In this document: in pieces, positions 50,201 to 58,031 of the stretch
Numbering within the stretch: the first letter of the stretch is position 1
Layout of the letters: the number at the start of each line of letters is the position of its first letter
Origin: Treponema primitia ZAS-1
GTDB taxonomy: Bacteria > Spirochaetota > Spirochaetia > Treponematales > Breznakiellaceae
NCBI RefSeq assembly: GCF_000297095.1
Contig: NZ_AEEA01000037.1
Span: 1-64,000 of the forward strand
DNA: 64,000 nucleotides
Direction of reading: 5' to 3'
The notes under the pieces: model-generated
What the model saw: the letters and a program-made list of their open reading frames with translations, nothing else
What the model was told of the DNA's origin: nothing
Databases searched by the model: none
Translations under genes and position numbers: made by a program

Positions 50201-50378
50201 TATATGGAAACTGATTAAATCAGAAAAAGACACGTCCAGGGTATTGTCAATAAGTGAAGAAAATTTTATCCCGGTTCGCAAGGCCATAGAATCCCATATC
50301 AACAGGTCGTATATGAAAGCAATCCAGGCGCCGCTTGGGGTAAAGCCCCGGCTGGTTACGTGGATGGAGATTGACTAG
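47268..50378 (+). CDS. SNF2-type helicase with N-terminal phospholipase-D-like nuclease domain
   Basis: 1036 residues. N-terminal PLD-like domain: FHAKAF (HxK) near residue 121 and VGSSNFTKAGL near 155. From about 250 there is a superfamily-2 (SNF2/RapA-like) motor: LCDGVGLGKTYVG (Walker A), IDEAHHFRN (DEAH) near 354, LLTATPINN, IFTEYRSTARYIE, ATDVLAEGLNLQ, and QRIGRVDRRRS near 796. A C-terminal region of about 180 residues has no recognised domain. Such PLD-helicase fusions occur in anti-phage and restriction loci. With the methyltransferase at 52.2 kb it could form a DNA-translocating restriction complex in which the PLD domain cuts. The stop is shared with the opposite gene through a CTAG palindrome. 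Confidence 0.88.
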   Translation: MAHNDLYIVDNDTPDRSVQKYLNEWCPISKQMDIATGYFEIGGLLAIDGEWQKLEKIRIILGSEVTKRTKEIINETVKYFLKGLDKSLEDEKDKNEFLLGVPAILDALKSKKIECRVFDKNKFHAKAFITYFTDTYHKQFPSSVNIPAGYALVGSSNFTKAGLTQNIELDVQLSNDVEVLQEWFDNHWNGAADITEAILTTIENHCREYSPYDIYLKSMYDYFKSHEQTVSGWEKNESRIYPALSQYQKDGYNSVLKIAEKYRGAFLCDGVGLGKTYVGMMLIERLLIKEHRNVVLIVPAATRLPVWEVAIARYMPDILEGFLPFKIINHSDILLKKNENLMKQIAYQADCIVIDEAHHFRNRWSGRYRKLFEVIGTGRQKQLFLLTATPINNSFLDLQHLIELFTQEDDQAFAVPPLGIHSLKGRIRIMENQLGKLGSAIDDPVEAESILKNDELVKELVVQRSRAYVKKSLNTMEGAEVLFPNRAPPVVADYSLRKSYGKLIDDFIHSFERKDTKSNRKICILSLAIYSPYEDAYFKGDKSQIDEFKQGRQAQVVNLIRILLLKRFESSAAAFEETCIRIFVRLHKFLKDYKDYGNQREIDRFYQHQDRVIAYISKYILENVPYTEEELEDDLPDYVWDTEENLNINDFDIPVIIQDTLWDLEVLADFLEDLMGIAPANDDKINTLKSILSNDEKLKGKKLIIFTEYRSTARYIERELKKAGFSKLFELDGQSPVDRREIIERFAPYYNGKSSKEIKNEIDILVATDVLAEGLNLQDATCLINYELHWNPVRLMQRIGRVDRRRSREIEEKLLKDLGQKPENRDTIHFWNFLPPSDLEDLLSLYQRVSQKTLRISKTLGIEGKQLLTPDDDYNSLQDFNAAYEGTESREEEIRLEYQKLMLENPGYENSAPKLPAKIYSGKAGDLQKGFFFCYELPGKHPDGTWTNTAGTGITGDGFYRWYFLDPKTGDIGEQTYDIWKLIKSEKDTSRVLSISEENFIPVRKAIESHINRSYMKAIQAPLGVKPRLVTWMEID

Positions 50379-51469
50379 ATATTGTGATACTTATAAAAGG
50401 TATCTTTATCCATATAGTTTTTTATTTGACCTAAATCCCTTAGATATTTTATATTAATTGCAGTATCAAGCTTTTTAAATCCCTTGTTTATTTCTCTTAA
50501 TTTTTTTTCTATTTTTTTAAAATATTTTTTGTTACGATCATTCAATATGACAATAGTATCCTCCAAATAAAAAGAAACCATTGTCATAATCTCAACAAAT
50601 CTAAATATCTTTAGAATGACATCATACAACAAATCAAACAGTATTTGATCATTTAAAGGCTGCGTGTATATTAACTGGATATATTTCTTATAGTTTGTTA
50701 GTGATTCTTTCAAATTATATGCACATGTTTTATATAGTATACTATTACCAAAAATAGTGATATATAATGTAATAATGTTATTATCTCTTTTATTAAACGA
50801 TAAGTAGTTTCTCGAATTAAATAAACAAATATTATCCGAACTATCTAATGCATCATATTCAAAAAAGACTATATCAATATTACTAATTAGAAATAATACG
50901 CTTATATATTCTTGCTTATTTTGATCTTCCTTATATTTGGATACAACATTAAAAATATTTTTCCGTATTAATTCTCTAAATTGAACGTTATTTGAAAAAT
51001 CAACAATATGCTTAGTATTAATTTCCCATATATTTATAAATTCTTTAAATTCTATTATTTTTGATATCTCACCGATTAATATTGATGAAATATGATTTGC
51101 TTCCGTAAGTATTGTATTAAAGTTTCTAGCAAGTTTTTGCATGATCATGTTATAATTTTTTATTTGCAAATTAAAATTTTCTACAGCATCATTAAATATT
51201 TGTTTATTTTCTTTTTTAGAAGTTAGAAAATATTCAATTAACAATGTTGTTATACCAAATACCAATGGCAAAAAACCAATAATTATATTAACCACTAGGC
51301 CTTCGGTCATATTTAGTTTTATCATTATTTTATTACGAATAAATAATAACAAAATTGGTAAGACAGAAGGAACTAACACTATCGGTAATAAAATATATTT
51401 AGTTTTTTTTGATTGGTTTCTTAAGCCCTTTATTATACTGTTGCTATTTTGTTTTTCCGTCTTTTTCAA
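50375..51469 (-). CDS. AT-rich membrane protein of unknown function in the defence island
   Basis: 364 residues, not recognised. Two hydrophobic segments near the N-terminus (YILLPIVLVPSVLPILLLFI and VVNIIIGFLPLVFGITTLLI) are followed by a long cytoplasmic helical region with many Asn, Ile and Lys residues. Base composition is visibly AT-richer than every neighbour, pointing to recent transfer. It lies tail-to-tail with the helicase, 4 bp overlapping, both stops formed by CTAG. Membrane-anchored coiled proteins are common effectors in phage-defence islands, but there is no motif to support a specific role here. Confidence 0.75.
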   Translation of the reverse strand: MKKTEKQNSNSIIKGLRNQSKKTKYILLPIVLVPSVLPILLLFIRNKIMIKLNMTEGLVVNIIIGFLPLVFGITTLLIEYFLTSKKENKQIFNDAVENFNLQIKNYNMIMQKLARNFNTILTEANHISSILIGEISKIIEFKEFINIWEINTKHIVDFSNNVQFRELIRKNIFNVVSKYKEDQNKQEYISVLFLISNIDIVFFEYDALDSSDNICLFNSRNYLSFNKRDNNIITLYITIFGNSILYKTCAYNLKESLTNYKKYIQLIYTQPLNDQILFDLLYDVILKIFRFVEIMTMVSFYLEDTIVILNDRNKKYFKKIEKKLREINKGFKKLDTAINIKYLRDLGQIKNYMDKDTFYKYHNI

Positions 51470-51593
51470 TATTATAAAAACTCCTTAGACTACAGTACTT
51501 TATTATAGGTATAGAATTCAAGTATCAAGTCTTGGCCTTAAGTACAGATTAAACATTCTTGAAAATCAGTACCAATGTACCCTACATTTTCTC

Positions 51594-51622
51594 TTGACAT
51601 TCGTTATACCCTTGGTTATACT
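51594..51622 (+). promoter_or_regulatory. Promoter and direct-repeat operator of the second mazEF-like pair
   Basis: TTGACA (51594-51599), 17-nt spacer, TATACT (51617-51622), ending 8 nt before the antitoxin ATG. Two copies of GTTATAC (51603-51609 and 51615-51621) 12 bp apart overlap the promoter and suit a ribbon-helix-helix autorepressor. Confidence 0.6.
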
Positions 51623-51630
51623 TATTAGGT

Positions 51631-51867
51631 ATGAAAACCGCAATTTCCATTGAAGACCGGGTTTACAGCGTAGCCGAGGATGCAGCAGACCGGATGGGCC
51701 TGACCCGAAGCAAGCTCTATACCCTGGCTATAGAAGAGTACCTGCGGAACCACAGCCCGGATATTCTGTTAAAGCAGCTTAACGAAGTCTACGGCAGAGA
51801 AAATTCCACTTTAGATGATGACATTCAACAAACTCAATCGGCTTTGTTTGCCGGGGAAGACTGGTAA
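51631..51867 (+). CDS. MazE-like (ribbon-helix-helix) antitoxin
   Basis: 78 residues. TAISIEDRVYSVAEDAADRM is followed by GLTRSKLYTLAIEEYLR, a typical RHH domain. The acidic C-terminal tail (LDDDIQQTQSALFAGEDW) is expected to occupy the toxin active site. Promoter-proximal and probably leaderless. The stop overlaps the toxin start by 1 nt (TAATG). It is not similar in detail to the antitoxin at 30.2 kb, so the two modules should not cross-neutralise. Confidence 0.88.
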   Translation: MKTAISIEDRVYSVAEDAADRMGLTRSKLYTLAIEEYLRNHSPDILLKQLNEVYGRENSTLDDDIQQTQSALFAGEDW

Positions 51868-52208
51868 TGGTTCGTGGTGAAATCTGGTGGGCGGAACTGC
51901 CACCGCCCAGGGGTTCGGAACCTGCAAAACGGCGGCCTGTTTTGGTCATCCAGGGGGATACGTATAACCGTAGCGCCCTTAATACGGTTATTTGCGCGGT
52001 TCTTACCTCAAACCTGGAACTTGCCAAGGCGCCGCCAAATTTTCTGCTGGAGAAGGCAGTTTCCGGTCTGGAAAAAACATCGGTTATTAATTTCTCCCAA
52101 ATTTTCACTATTGATAAATCGTATTTTTTAGAACAGGTTTCTATGCTTCCCAAAAGCGTCATTGAAAAAATCAATGCGGGGATAAAGCAGATATTTGAGC
52201 TTCCGTAA
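51867..52208 (+). CDS. MazF-family toxin in the defence island
   Basis: 113 residues. MVRGEIWWAELPPPRGSEPA then KRRPVLVIQGD is the MazF start with the conserved G-S-E and R-R-P elements. VICAVLTSN carries the catalytic Thr-Ser, and FSQIFTIDKSYF the later core. It is complete. It lies directly upstream of the methyltransferase gene, 16 bp apart, so the pair and the methyltransferase are probably cotranscribed. That arrangement could stabilise the island or provide an abortive response when modification is lost. Confidence 0.92.
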   Translation: MVRGEIWWAELPPPRGSEPAKRRPVLVIQGDTYNRSALNTVICAVLTSNLELAKAPPNFLLEKAVSGLEKTSVINFSQIFTIDKSYFLEQVSMLPKSVIEKINAGIKQIFELP

Positions 52209-52224
52209 TAAGAGGGGCGTACTA

Positions 52225-55200
52225 ATGGCAACAGAGATAAAAGAAGTACACAATCTCAAGACCTTGCTTTCCTACTGTGGGGAACATTTAAATTGGAATA
52301 TTGCCTTAGACGACCTCGAAGACATTGACGATGTTACCTACGACTTTGAAGCCAGGGACATCCATCTTAAGCCGGAAGAATTTGCCCGGATTAACTCCCT
52401 TAAACAACTCCGTCCCCTTAATGACAAACAGCCCTGGGGAATATTTGCCCTTGATTTTGAAAGCAAACGGTTTGAAGTTACCAGCCTTCGCAAAGTTCTT
52501 TCCGGTCTTATCCCTAAACGCCGTAACCGCGACCACGCGGTATGGGATAAAAAGAACCTGCTTTTCTTCTGTTTCTGGGGTGAAAAAAACAACCGGACCT
52601 TTGGGGCAGTGTATTTTGAGGATAAGGCGGCTGGATTGCCCCGGATAAAAACATTTTATTGTAATCCCCGTCTTGAAGATGCCAGGCAACTGCACAATTT
52701 TGAAGAAAAGCTAAAGCATTTAAGCTGGCCTCTTAATCCGTCCGACTCTAAGGTCTGGGTAGAAACATGGTCCACAGCTTTTACTACTGTTTATCATCAA
52801 ACGATACGTGATTCCATTACCTTAACGGCCGAGCTTTCCTCTATCGCCAGGGTGATACAAAAACGTATCCTTGAAATATTCGCCATTGAGACCGAGACCG
52901 GGTATGTTCATGAACTGTATACACGATACCGAAAAACCCTTATCCATGATATGACCGCCGAACAGTTTGCCGATATGTATGCCCAGACCATGGTCTATGG
53001 CTTATTTTCTGCCCGTTGTATGAGTACAGAGGAGCATTTCGATCCCAAGCAGGCTATTGACGCTATTCCCAGCACGAATCCTTTTTTGCAAAAATTGCTC
53101 AAGGAATCTTTTACCAAACGACACGGATTGTCCTTTGATGAACTTGATTTGGGTGATATAACCCTCTTGTTACAAAATACCGATACCGTTCATATCCTTG
53201 AAGATTTTAACCGACAGACCGGCGGCGGCAGGGAAGACCCGGTTATTTATTTTTATGAAGGGTTCCTGAACGCCTATGAAAAAGAACAGAAAAAGCGGCG
53301 TGGCGTTTATTATACCCCCCAACCGGTTGTCAACTTTATGGTTCGGGCCGTTGACGATATCCTGAAAACCGAGTTCGGTATAAAAGACGGGCTTGCTTCA
53401 ACCGAAACAAAAACTATCATGGCCAAAGGAAAAGGAAAGAAAGAAGAAAGCCCCCAGGTCGTACCGGCTATTCAAATCCTGGACCCCGCAACCGGTACAG
53501 GAACTTTTCTGCGGCAGATAATTCTTCAAATATGGGAAAATTTTAAATGTACACGTACCGGGGCTACTAAAAAATCTATAGAGAATCAATGGAATTACTA
53601 TGTCAAAAATCATCTCCTACCCCGTCTTAACGGCTTTGAATTGATGATGGCTCCCTATGCCGTTGCCCACATGAAACTGGCAATAGCCCTGCAGGAAACT
53701 GGTTATGCCTTTGATGAAGACCAGGAACACCCTGACCGGGTAAAGGTGTTCCTTACCAATTCCCTGGAAGAAGCCGACAAAGAAGGCGGCCAGGGCATGA
53801 TGTTTGAACATGACGCCCTGGCGGAAGAATCATTAGCCGCAAGGGAAACCAAAAAGAACAAGGGAATTAATGTGGTGATTGGGAATCCGCCGTATAGCGG
53901 AGAAAGCGCCAATAAGGGTGAATGGATCATGTCCCTGATGGAGGATTATAAAAAAGAACCGGGCGGGGTCGAAAAGTTAAACGAGCGGAATCCCAAATGG
54001 ATAAATGATGATTATGTCAAATTTATCCGCTATGCACAGAAATATATTGAACGTTCTGGGTCAGGGATTGTTGCATATATCAATAATCATAGTTTTCTGG
54101 ATAATCCAACCTTTCGAGGTATGCGCTGGAATTTGTTAAAATCCTTCGACAAAATTTATATCATTGATTTACATGGCAATAGCAAAAAGAAAGAAACAAC
54201 GCCTGACGGCGATAAAGATGAAAATGTTTTTGATATTCAGCAAGGTGTAAGTATAAATATATTTGTAAAAAACGGAAAGAAAAACGCTGACGATTTAGCT
54301 GAAGCGTTTCATTTTGATTTATATGGGCTACGAGATGAAAAATACGATTTTCTTAATAAGAACAGAATTAATCTATTAAAGTGGAATAAAATATCATTAC
54401 AATATTCACAATATTTTTTGACACAAAAAATATTTGACAACAAAAATGTATATGATAATGGATTTTATATAAAAAATTTATTACAGATTCATTCAGTAGG
54501 TATTGTAACATCAAGTGATTCTATATTTATTAATAGTGATAAAAAACTACTCATAAATAATATTAAACAACACTTTTCCATAGAGCCTGACAAGAAATTG
54601 ATTAGATCCATTAATTATCGAATATTTGATACTCAATATATATATTATGATACCGAAAAGATCGAAAGAGCAAGAACTACTATTATGCGACATTTATTTT
54701 ACAAAGAGAATATTGGTTTAATAATAGGGCGCCAAGGACAAGTAGTTGGCTCTATGGCATGGAATTTGTCTTTTTTATCAACTCAAATTACAGACTTTAA
54801 TCTTTATTATAGAGGCGGTGGGGTAATATTCCCTCTTTATCTCTATCCCGATGAAGGCTATTCAAAAAAGGGCAAGCAATCCCGCCGCCCGAACCTGGAC
54901 CAAATGCTTGTTAATGAGATTGCCGATAAACTCAGTCTTTCCTTTGAAAACGAAAAGTCCGGGGACAAGGATAAGTTTGCCCCTATAGACCTCTTGGATT
55001 ATATCTATGCGGTCCTCCATTCCCCCAAATACCGAGAAACGTACAAGGAATTTCTCAAGATCGACTTCCCTCGTATTCCCTATCCTACGGATAAAAAAGT
55101 ATTTTGGAAACTGGTTGCCCTGGGCGGGGAACTCCGGCAGCTTCATCTTTTGGAAAGTCCCCTGTTCAGCAAAGTTGATTCAGAAGAGGCTGCCGGGAAG

Positions 55201-55449
55201 GTTCCGGTGGATAAACCCAGGTATGAAGATGGGAAGGTCTTTATCAATGACGGCTTTTACTTTCCCGATGTCCTGCAAGCCGCTTGGGAGTTCTATATCG
55301 GCGGGTACCAGCCTGCCCAAAAGTGGCTCAAAGACCGCAAGGGACAGATTTTGAGCGGCGAGGATGTCAAGCATTACCGGAAGATCATCATGGCACTGAC
55401 AGAAACAGGGCGGGTAATGAGGGAAATTGATAAAGTTGGGGTTGTATAA
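52225..55449 (+). CDS. Type ISP/IIG-like adenine-specific DNA methyltransferase (restriction-modification)
   Basis: 1074 residues from the ATG at 52225 (GAGGGGCG upstream). The N-terminal 330 residues are of unclear function. After RRGVYYTPQPVVNFMVRAVD comes the gamma-class N6-adenine MTase core: ILDPATGTGTFLRQI (SAM-binding motif I) near 419 and VVIGNPPYSG (catalytic NPPY) near 553. A target-recognition-like region and a Type-ISP-like C-terminus (APIDLLDYIYAVLHSPKYRE, then RIPYP) follow. No helicase or obvious PD-(D/E)XK motor is in this chain, which suggests that the PLD-helicase gene supplies the cutting and translocating functions. The central part (54.1-54.8 kb) is AT-richer, as often seen in recognition domains exchanged by recombination. 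Confidence 0.88.
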   Translation: MATEIKEVHNLKTLLSYCGEHLNWNIALDDLEDIDDVTYDFEARDIHLKPEEFARINSLKQLRPLNDKQPWGIFALDFESKRFEVTSLRKVLSGLIPKRRNRDHAVWDKKNLLFFCFWGEKNNRTFGAVYFEDKAAGLPRIKTFYCNPRLEDARQLHNFEEKLKHLSWPLNPSDSKVWVETWSTAFTTVYHQTIRDSITLTAELSSIARVIQKRILEIFAIETETGYVHELYTRYRKTLIHDMTAEQFADMYAQTMVYGLFSARCMSTEEHFDPKQAIDAIPSTNPFLQKLLKESFTKRHGLSFDELDLGDITLLLQNTDTVHILEDFNRQTGGGREDPVIYFYEGFLNAYEKEQKKRRGVYYTPQPVVNFMVRAVDDILKTEFGIKDGLASTETKTIMAKGKGKKEESPQVVPAIQILDPATGTGTFLRQIILQIWENFKCTRTGATKKSIENQWNYYVKNHLLPRLNGFELMMAPYAVAHMKLAIALQETGYAFDEDQEHPDRVKVFLTNSLEEADKEGGQGMMFEHDALAEESLAARETKKNKGINVVIGNPPYSGESANKGEWIMSLMEDYKKEPGGVEKLNERNPKWINDDYVKFIRYAQKYIERSGSGIVAYINNHSFLDNPTFRGMRWNLLKSFDKIYIIDLHGNSKKKETTPDGDKDENVFDIQQGVSINIFVKNGKKNADDLAEAFHFDLYGLRDEKYDFLNKNRINLLKWNKISLQYSQYFLTQKIFDNKNVYDNGFYIKNLLQIHSVGIVTSSDSIFINSDKKLLINNIKQHFSIEPDKKLIRSINYRIFDTQYIYYDTEKIERARTTIMRHLFYKENIGLIIGRQGQVVGSMAWNLSFLSTQITDFNLYYRGGGVIFPLYLYPDEGYSKKGKQSRRPNLDQMLVNEIADKLSLSFENEKSGDKDKFAPIDLLDYIYAVLHSPKYRETYKEFLKIDFPRIPYPTDKKVFWKLVALGGELRQLHLLESPLFSKVDSEEAAGKVPVDKPRYEDGKVFINDGFYFPDVLQAAWEFYIGGYQPAQKWLKDRKGQILSGEDVKHYRKIIMALTETGRVMREIDKVGVV

Positions 55450-55470
55450 AGGTTGGGTAAGAGGAATATT

Positions 55471-56280
55471 ATGATATATCATTATTGCAGTGTAGAAAAT
55501 TTTATGAAAATTATTCAATCAAAAGAGATATGGCTTTTCAACACCAGACAAATGAATGATTTTCAAGAAACCCATTGGATAGATCATTTTATACTTGAGC
55601 ATCTTTCTGAAAATCAAAAAATACTGGGACCGGAAAAGATTGACATGCTTTTGAAGCAATATAGTATTAATAACTGGTGGTCATATATTGCATGCTTTTC
55701 AAATGATGGGGATAAGTTAAGCCAATGGCGTGCATACGCAAATAATGCCACAGGATTTTCTATTGGATTTAATGAAGAAAAAATAGGTATAGAAAAAAAG
55801 ATGCCGGGAATGGGAGGCCATTGGACCGTAGGTACCGGATATCACGAATGTATATATGATGAAATTCAGCAGAGGAATATTGTCAATTCTATTTTGGATA
55901 TCGATAAATTGAAGAATGAAAGTAATGAAATGGCAGCATACAATGTAATGCCTTTACGTTTTAACTCGCTTGTTTTTAAAAACCCAAAATTCGTTGAAGA
56001 ACAAGAAATTAGGTTGATGCACGTACCTGCGGTATTTACCGATAATAATAATGCTAGTGTCTTAATGGGAAATATTTCAGAAGTCAATTTTATTTGCAAG
56101 AACAATGACATTTCCTCCTATTTTAAACTGAAATTAGAAGAAAAATTTACATCTGATCTAATATCCAATATATTCATGGGACCCAAATGCAAGATTGATA
56201 TAGGGGATCTACAATTTTTCCTTGCTGAAAATGGATTGAAAAAAACGCAAATTGAACGGTCAAGGGCATCCTATATATAA
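55471..56280 (+). CDS. DUF2971-family protein
   Basis: 269 residues from the ATG at 55471, 6 nt after AGAGGA, 21 bp after the methyltransferase gene. It starts with IYHYCSVENFMKIIQSKEIW and LFNTRQMNDFQET, and contains ACFSNDGDKLSQWRAYANNATGFSIGF. These are the hallmark blocks of DUF2971, a family common in defence islands and near restriction systems, with unknown biochemistry. EEQEIRLMHVP in the second half is also typical. Probably part of the same transcription unit. Confidence 0.85.
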   Translation: MIYHYCSVENFMKIIQSKEIWLFNTRQMNDFQETHWIDHFILEHLSENQKILGPEKIDMLLKQYSINNWWSYIACFSNDGDKLSQWRAYANNATGFSIGFNEEKIGIEKKMPGMGGHWTVGTGYHECIYDEIQQRNIVNSILDIDKLKNESNEMAAYNVMPLRFNSLVFKNPKFVEEQEIRLMHVPAVFTDNNNASVLMGNISEVNFICKNNDISSYFKLKLEEKFTSDLISNIFMGPKCKIDIGDLQFFLAENGLKKTQIERSRASYI

Positions 56281-56329
56281 ATGAAATTATTAATTTTGCT
56301 ATGAATAAATTATCGCACGGAGCAAGAAA

Positions 56330-56622
56330 ATGAACAACATAATAGATTATAATGTAATTGTTATGCAAATTAAAGACATCATGGCCCATGCCCGGTTGCG
56401 CATGAAATCAATGGCAGTCATCTAAAAACTTGTTGGGAGATAGGCCATATTATTGTTGAGTATGAACAAAACGGGAATATTAAGGCTGAATATGGAAAGT
56501 AACTTCTTCCGGAAATATCAAAACGACTGACCCGCGAATTAGGATCCGGTTTTTCCCGGTCAAATCTTCAAAACATGCGTAATTTTTACCTGGACATTCA
56601 GGATCATGTATCCATAATATGA
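56330..56622 (+). pseudogene. DUF1016 (YhcG-type) nuclease remnant
   Basis: In one frame from 56431 the text reads CWEIGHIIVEYEQNGNIKAE, YGK, an in-frame stop (56500-56502), LLPEISKRLTRELGSGFSRS, NLQNMRNFYL and a stop at 56620. This is the DUF1016 N-terminal helix pattern (W.IG..I...., L...L....G.GFS..NL..MR.FY). The upstream part from the ATG at 56330 is in a different frame (VMQIKDIMAHARLRMKSM). It carries a frameshift, a nonsense codon and has lost the C-terminal nuclease. Confidence 0.75.
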
Positions 56623-56844
56623 AAAATCTTTTGCAGACATCCTCAAGCTGTGAAATCATCATCGACTACAACAACAGATTTAGGGTATTTTATCCCATTT
56701 TTCCCATCTATAATTTTTTGCTGATCGTCCCATTTCTAACTAATATAATAATCGGCAATATAGTACCACCTTTACCGGTAGGAGCAAAATTGTTAAAAAA
56801 CTCATAATCAAGTTTGTCATTTGTAAACTATTTCCCTCTTTGAA
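56623..56844. other. AT-rich spacer without a supported gene
   Basis: A 62-codon plus-strand frame (56619-56807) is present but has no ribosome-binding site, family resemblance or context, so I see only decayed DNA here. Confidence 0.4.
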
Positions 56845-57168
56845 CTAGCCCAATCGTTCAATAATTTCAAAACAATCCTTCCCATACAAATAATCCTCAT
56901 CGGTCTCATCAATAATCCTATACCACCCCCTCTCGATATCCAACACATCATATATCCTTCCGTGGGTCAAAGTCATAGGAGTCGATTTGCCAAGGAAACG
57001 GACTTTTAGGACTGGGGCAATAACGAATATTTCAGGTTGAAATACACAATCCACATCTTTATCATCCAGAAGCCGGTAATAATAATCATCCACAACTTCG
57101 ATAACCTTATAAATCTTATCTCGTGTCAATGAACCCGGTCGGGTATCAGTTAAGCACTTAACAAACAT
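56845..57168 (-). CDS. Small protein with two SH3-like repeats, unknown function
   Basis: 107 residues made of two related halves of about 50 residues. The first has VKCLTDTRPGSLTRDKIYKV and YYYRLLDD; the second has VRFLGKSTPMTLTHGRIYDV and GWYRIIDET. Each resembles a small beta-barrel (SH3-like) of the kind often annotated hypothetical. The start overlaps the end of the decayed ATP-grasp gene upstream, so the two were once translationally coupled. The frame is open and codon use looks normal, so the gene may still be made. No specific role can be claimed. Confidence 0.65.
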   Translation of the reverse strand: MFVKCLTDTRPGSLTRDKIYKVIEVVDDYYYRLLDDKDVDCVFQPEIFVIAPVLKVRFLGKSTPMTLTHGRIYDVLDIERGWYRIIDETDEDYLYGKDCFEIIERLG

Positions 57169-57583
57169 CTACCATTACCTTTTTTATCTCGCCATAAAAA
57201 TCTGTTTTATCCGCCCTTTGCGGCAAACCCGATACCTGTCCATCCCCCAATTCAATTATGGTTAAACCGCCATCCGCTTTACGGGCAATATCCATGGTAA
57301 AGAAATTACTCTGAACAGTTTTGACTATTTCCTCAAATTATCCCAATACAGGTTTCGCGCAGTCATAGTCGCCTTCCTCCCAATAAATGGCAGACTTCAT
57401 CATTTCCGATGGCTTTATCCTTTTAAGGGCGTCATGAAAATTACCTTCAACCAATGCATCATAATTACATAAATATACCCCTTCCCCGACAATTCATTAC
57501 CCGTACCTCTTCTTTTAACATTTTAACCCCAATGGTCATATTGTTTTTAAGCAGTTCCATAGGTGGGAGGGTGTTTTCTGGAC
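57158..57583 (-). pseudogene. Decayed ATP-grasp (R2K-like) protein
   Basis: Pieced together on the minus strand in shifting frames: an N-terminal part near 57583-57490 (MTIGVKMLKEEVRVMN), then GVYLCNYDALVEGNFHDALK and MMKSAIYWEEGDYDCAKPVL. An in-frame stop (57340-57342) and a frameshift near 57300 follow, then FTMDIARKADGGLTIIELGD and GQVSGLP. The D-(I/V)-A-R....IIE.(N/G)DGQ pattern is the catalytic end of ATP-grasp enzymes. At least two frameshifts and one nonsense codon are present. Confidence 0.7.
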
Positions 57584-57595
57584 AGCCGTTTTTAT

Positions 57596-58030
57596 TTACC
57601 GGAAGTCCGCCGTAGATCGTATCTCGTCGCAGTACTCGCAGCGGTAGGTCCCCAGCACCGGATCCTCCAGGTGGAAGATATGCGGTACGTAGGCTTCGGT
57701 GGAAGTAACGCACCGGGGATTCTTGCAGATCAGGATGTCCTCTACCCGCTCGGGGAGCTGGAGCTTTATCTTTTCGGTGATCACTTCATTTTCAATGATA
57801 TTAACGGTGATATCCGGATCGATGAGCCCCAGGAGTTCATAGTTGATAGCAATGGTGTTATCGATCTTGATGATATCCTTCTTGCCCATGTGCCGGGAAC
57901 TGGCGTTAACCACAAAGGCCACCGTGTAGGGCGCCTTGCCGAGACCGAGCCAGTTGAAGATCCGTATGCCCTGGCCTGCTTTTATATGATCAATAACGAT
58001 GCCGTTCTTTATCTTTGCTATGTTAAGCAT
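57596..58030 (-). CDS. pyrI: Aspartate carbamoyltransferase regulatory subunit
   Basis: 144 residues, slightly shorter than E. coli PyrI. The nucleotide-binding N-terminal domain contains IVIDHIKAGQGIRIFNWLGL and a KKDIIKIDN stretch. The zinc domain has Cys in CKNPRC and CEYC, giving the four ligands that hold the contact with PyrB. Allosteric CTP/ATP control of the holoenzyme is family knowledge. It starts 1 bp after the pyrB stop. An old copy of its last residues survives in the chimeric remnant at 46.7 kb. Confidence 0.95.
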   Translation of the reverse strand: MLNIAKIKNGIVIDHIKAGQGIRIFNWLGLGKAPYTVAFVVNASSRHMGKKDIIKIDNTIAINYELLGLIDPDITVNIIENEVITEKIKLQLPERVEDILICKNPRCVTSTEAYVPHIFHLEDPVLGTYRCEYCDEIRSTADFR

Positions 58031-58031
58031 T

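Noticed and set aside
56619..56807. 62-codon hydrophobic plus-strand ORF
   Set aside because: No ribosome-binding site, no family, overlaps the DUF1016 remnant end and lies in decayed DNA.
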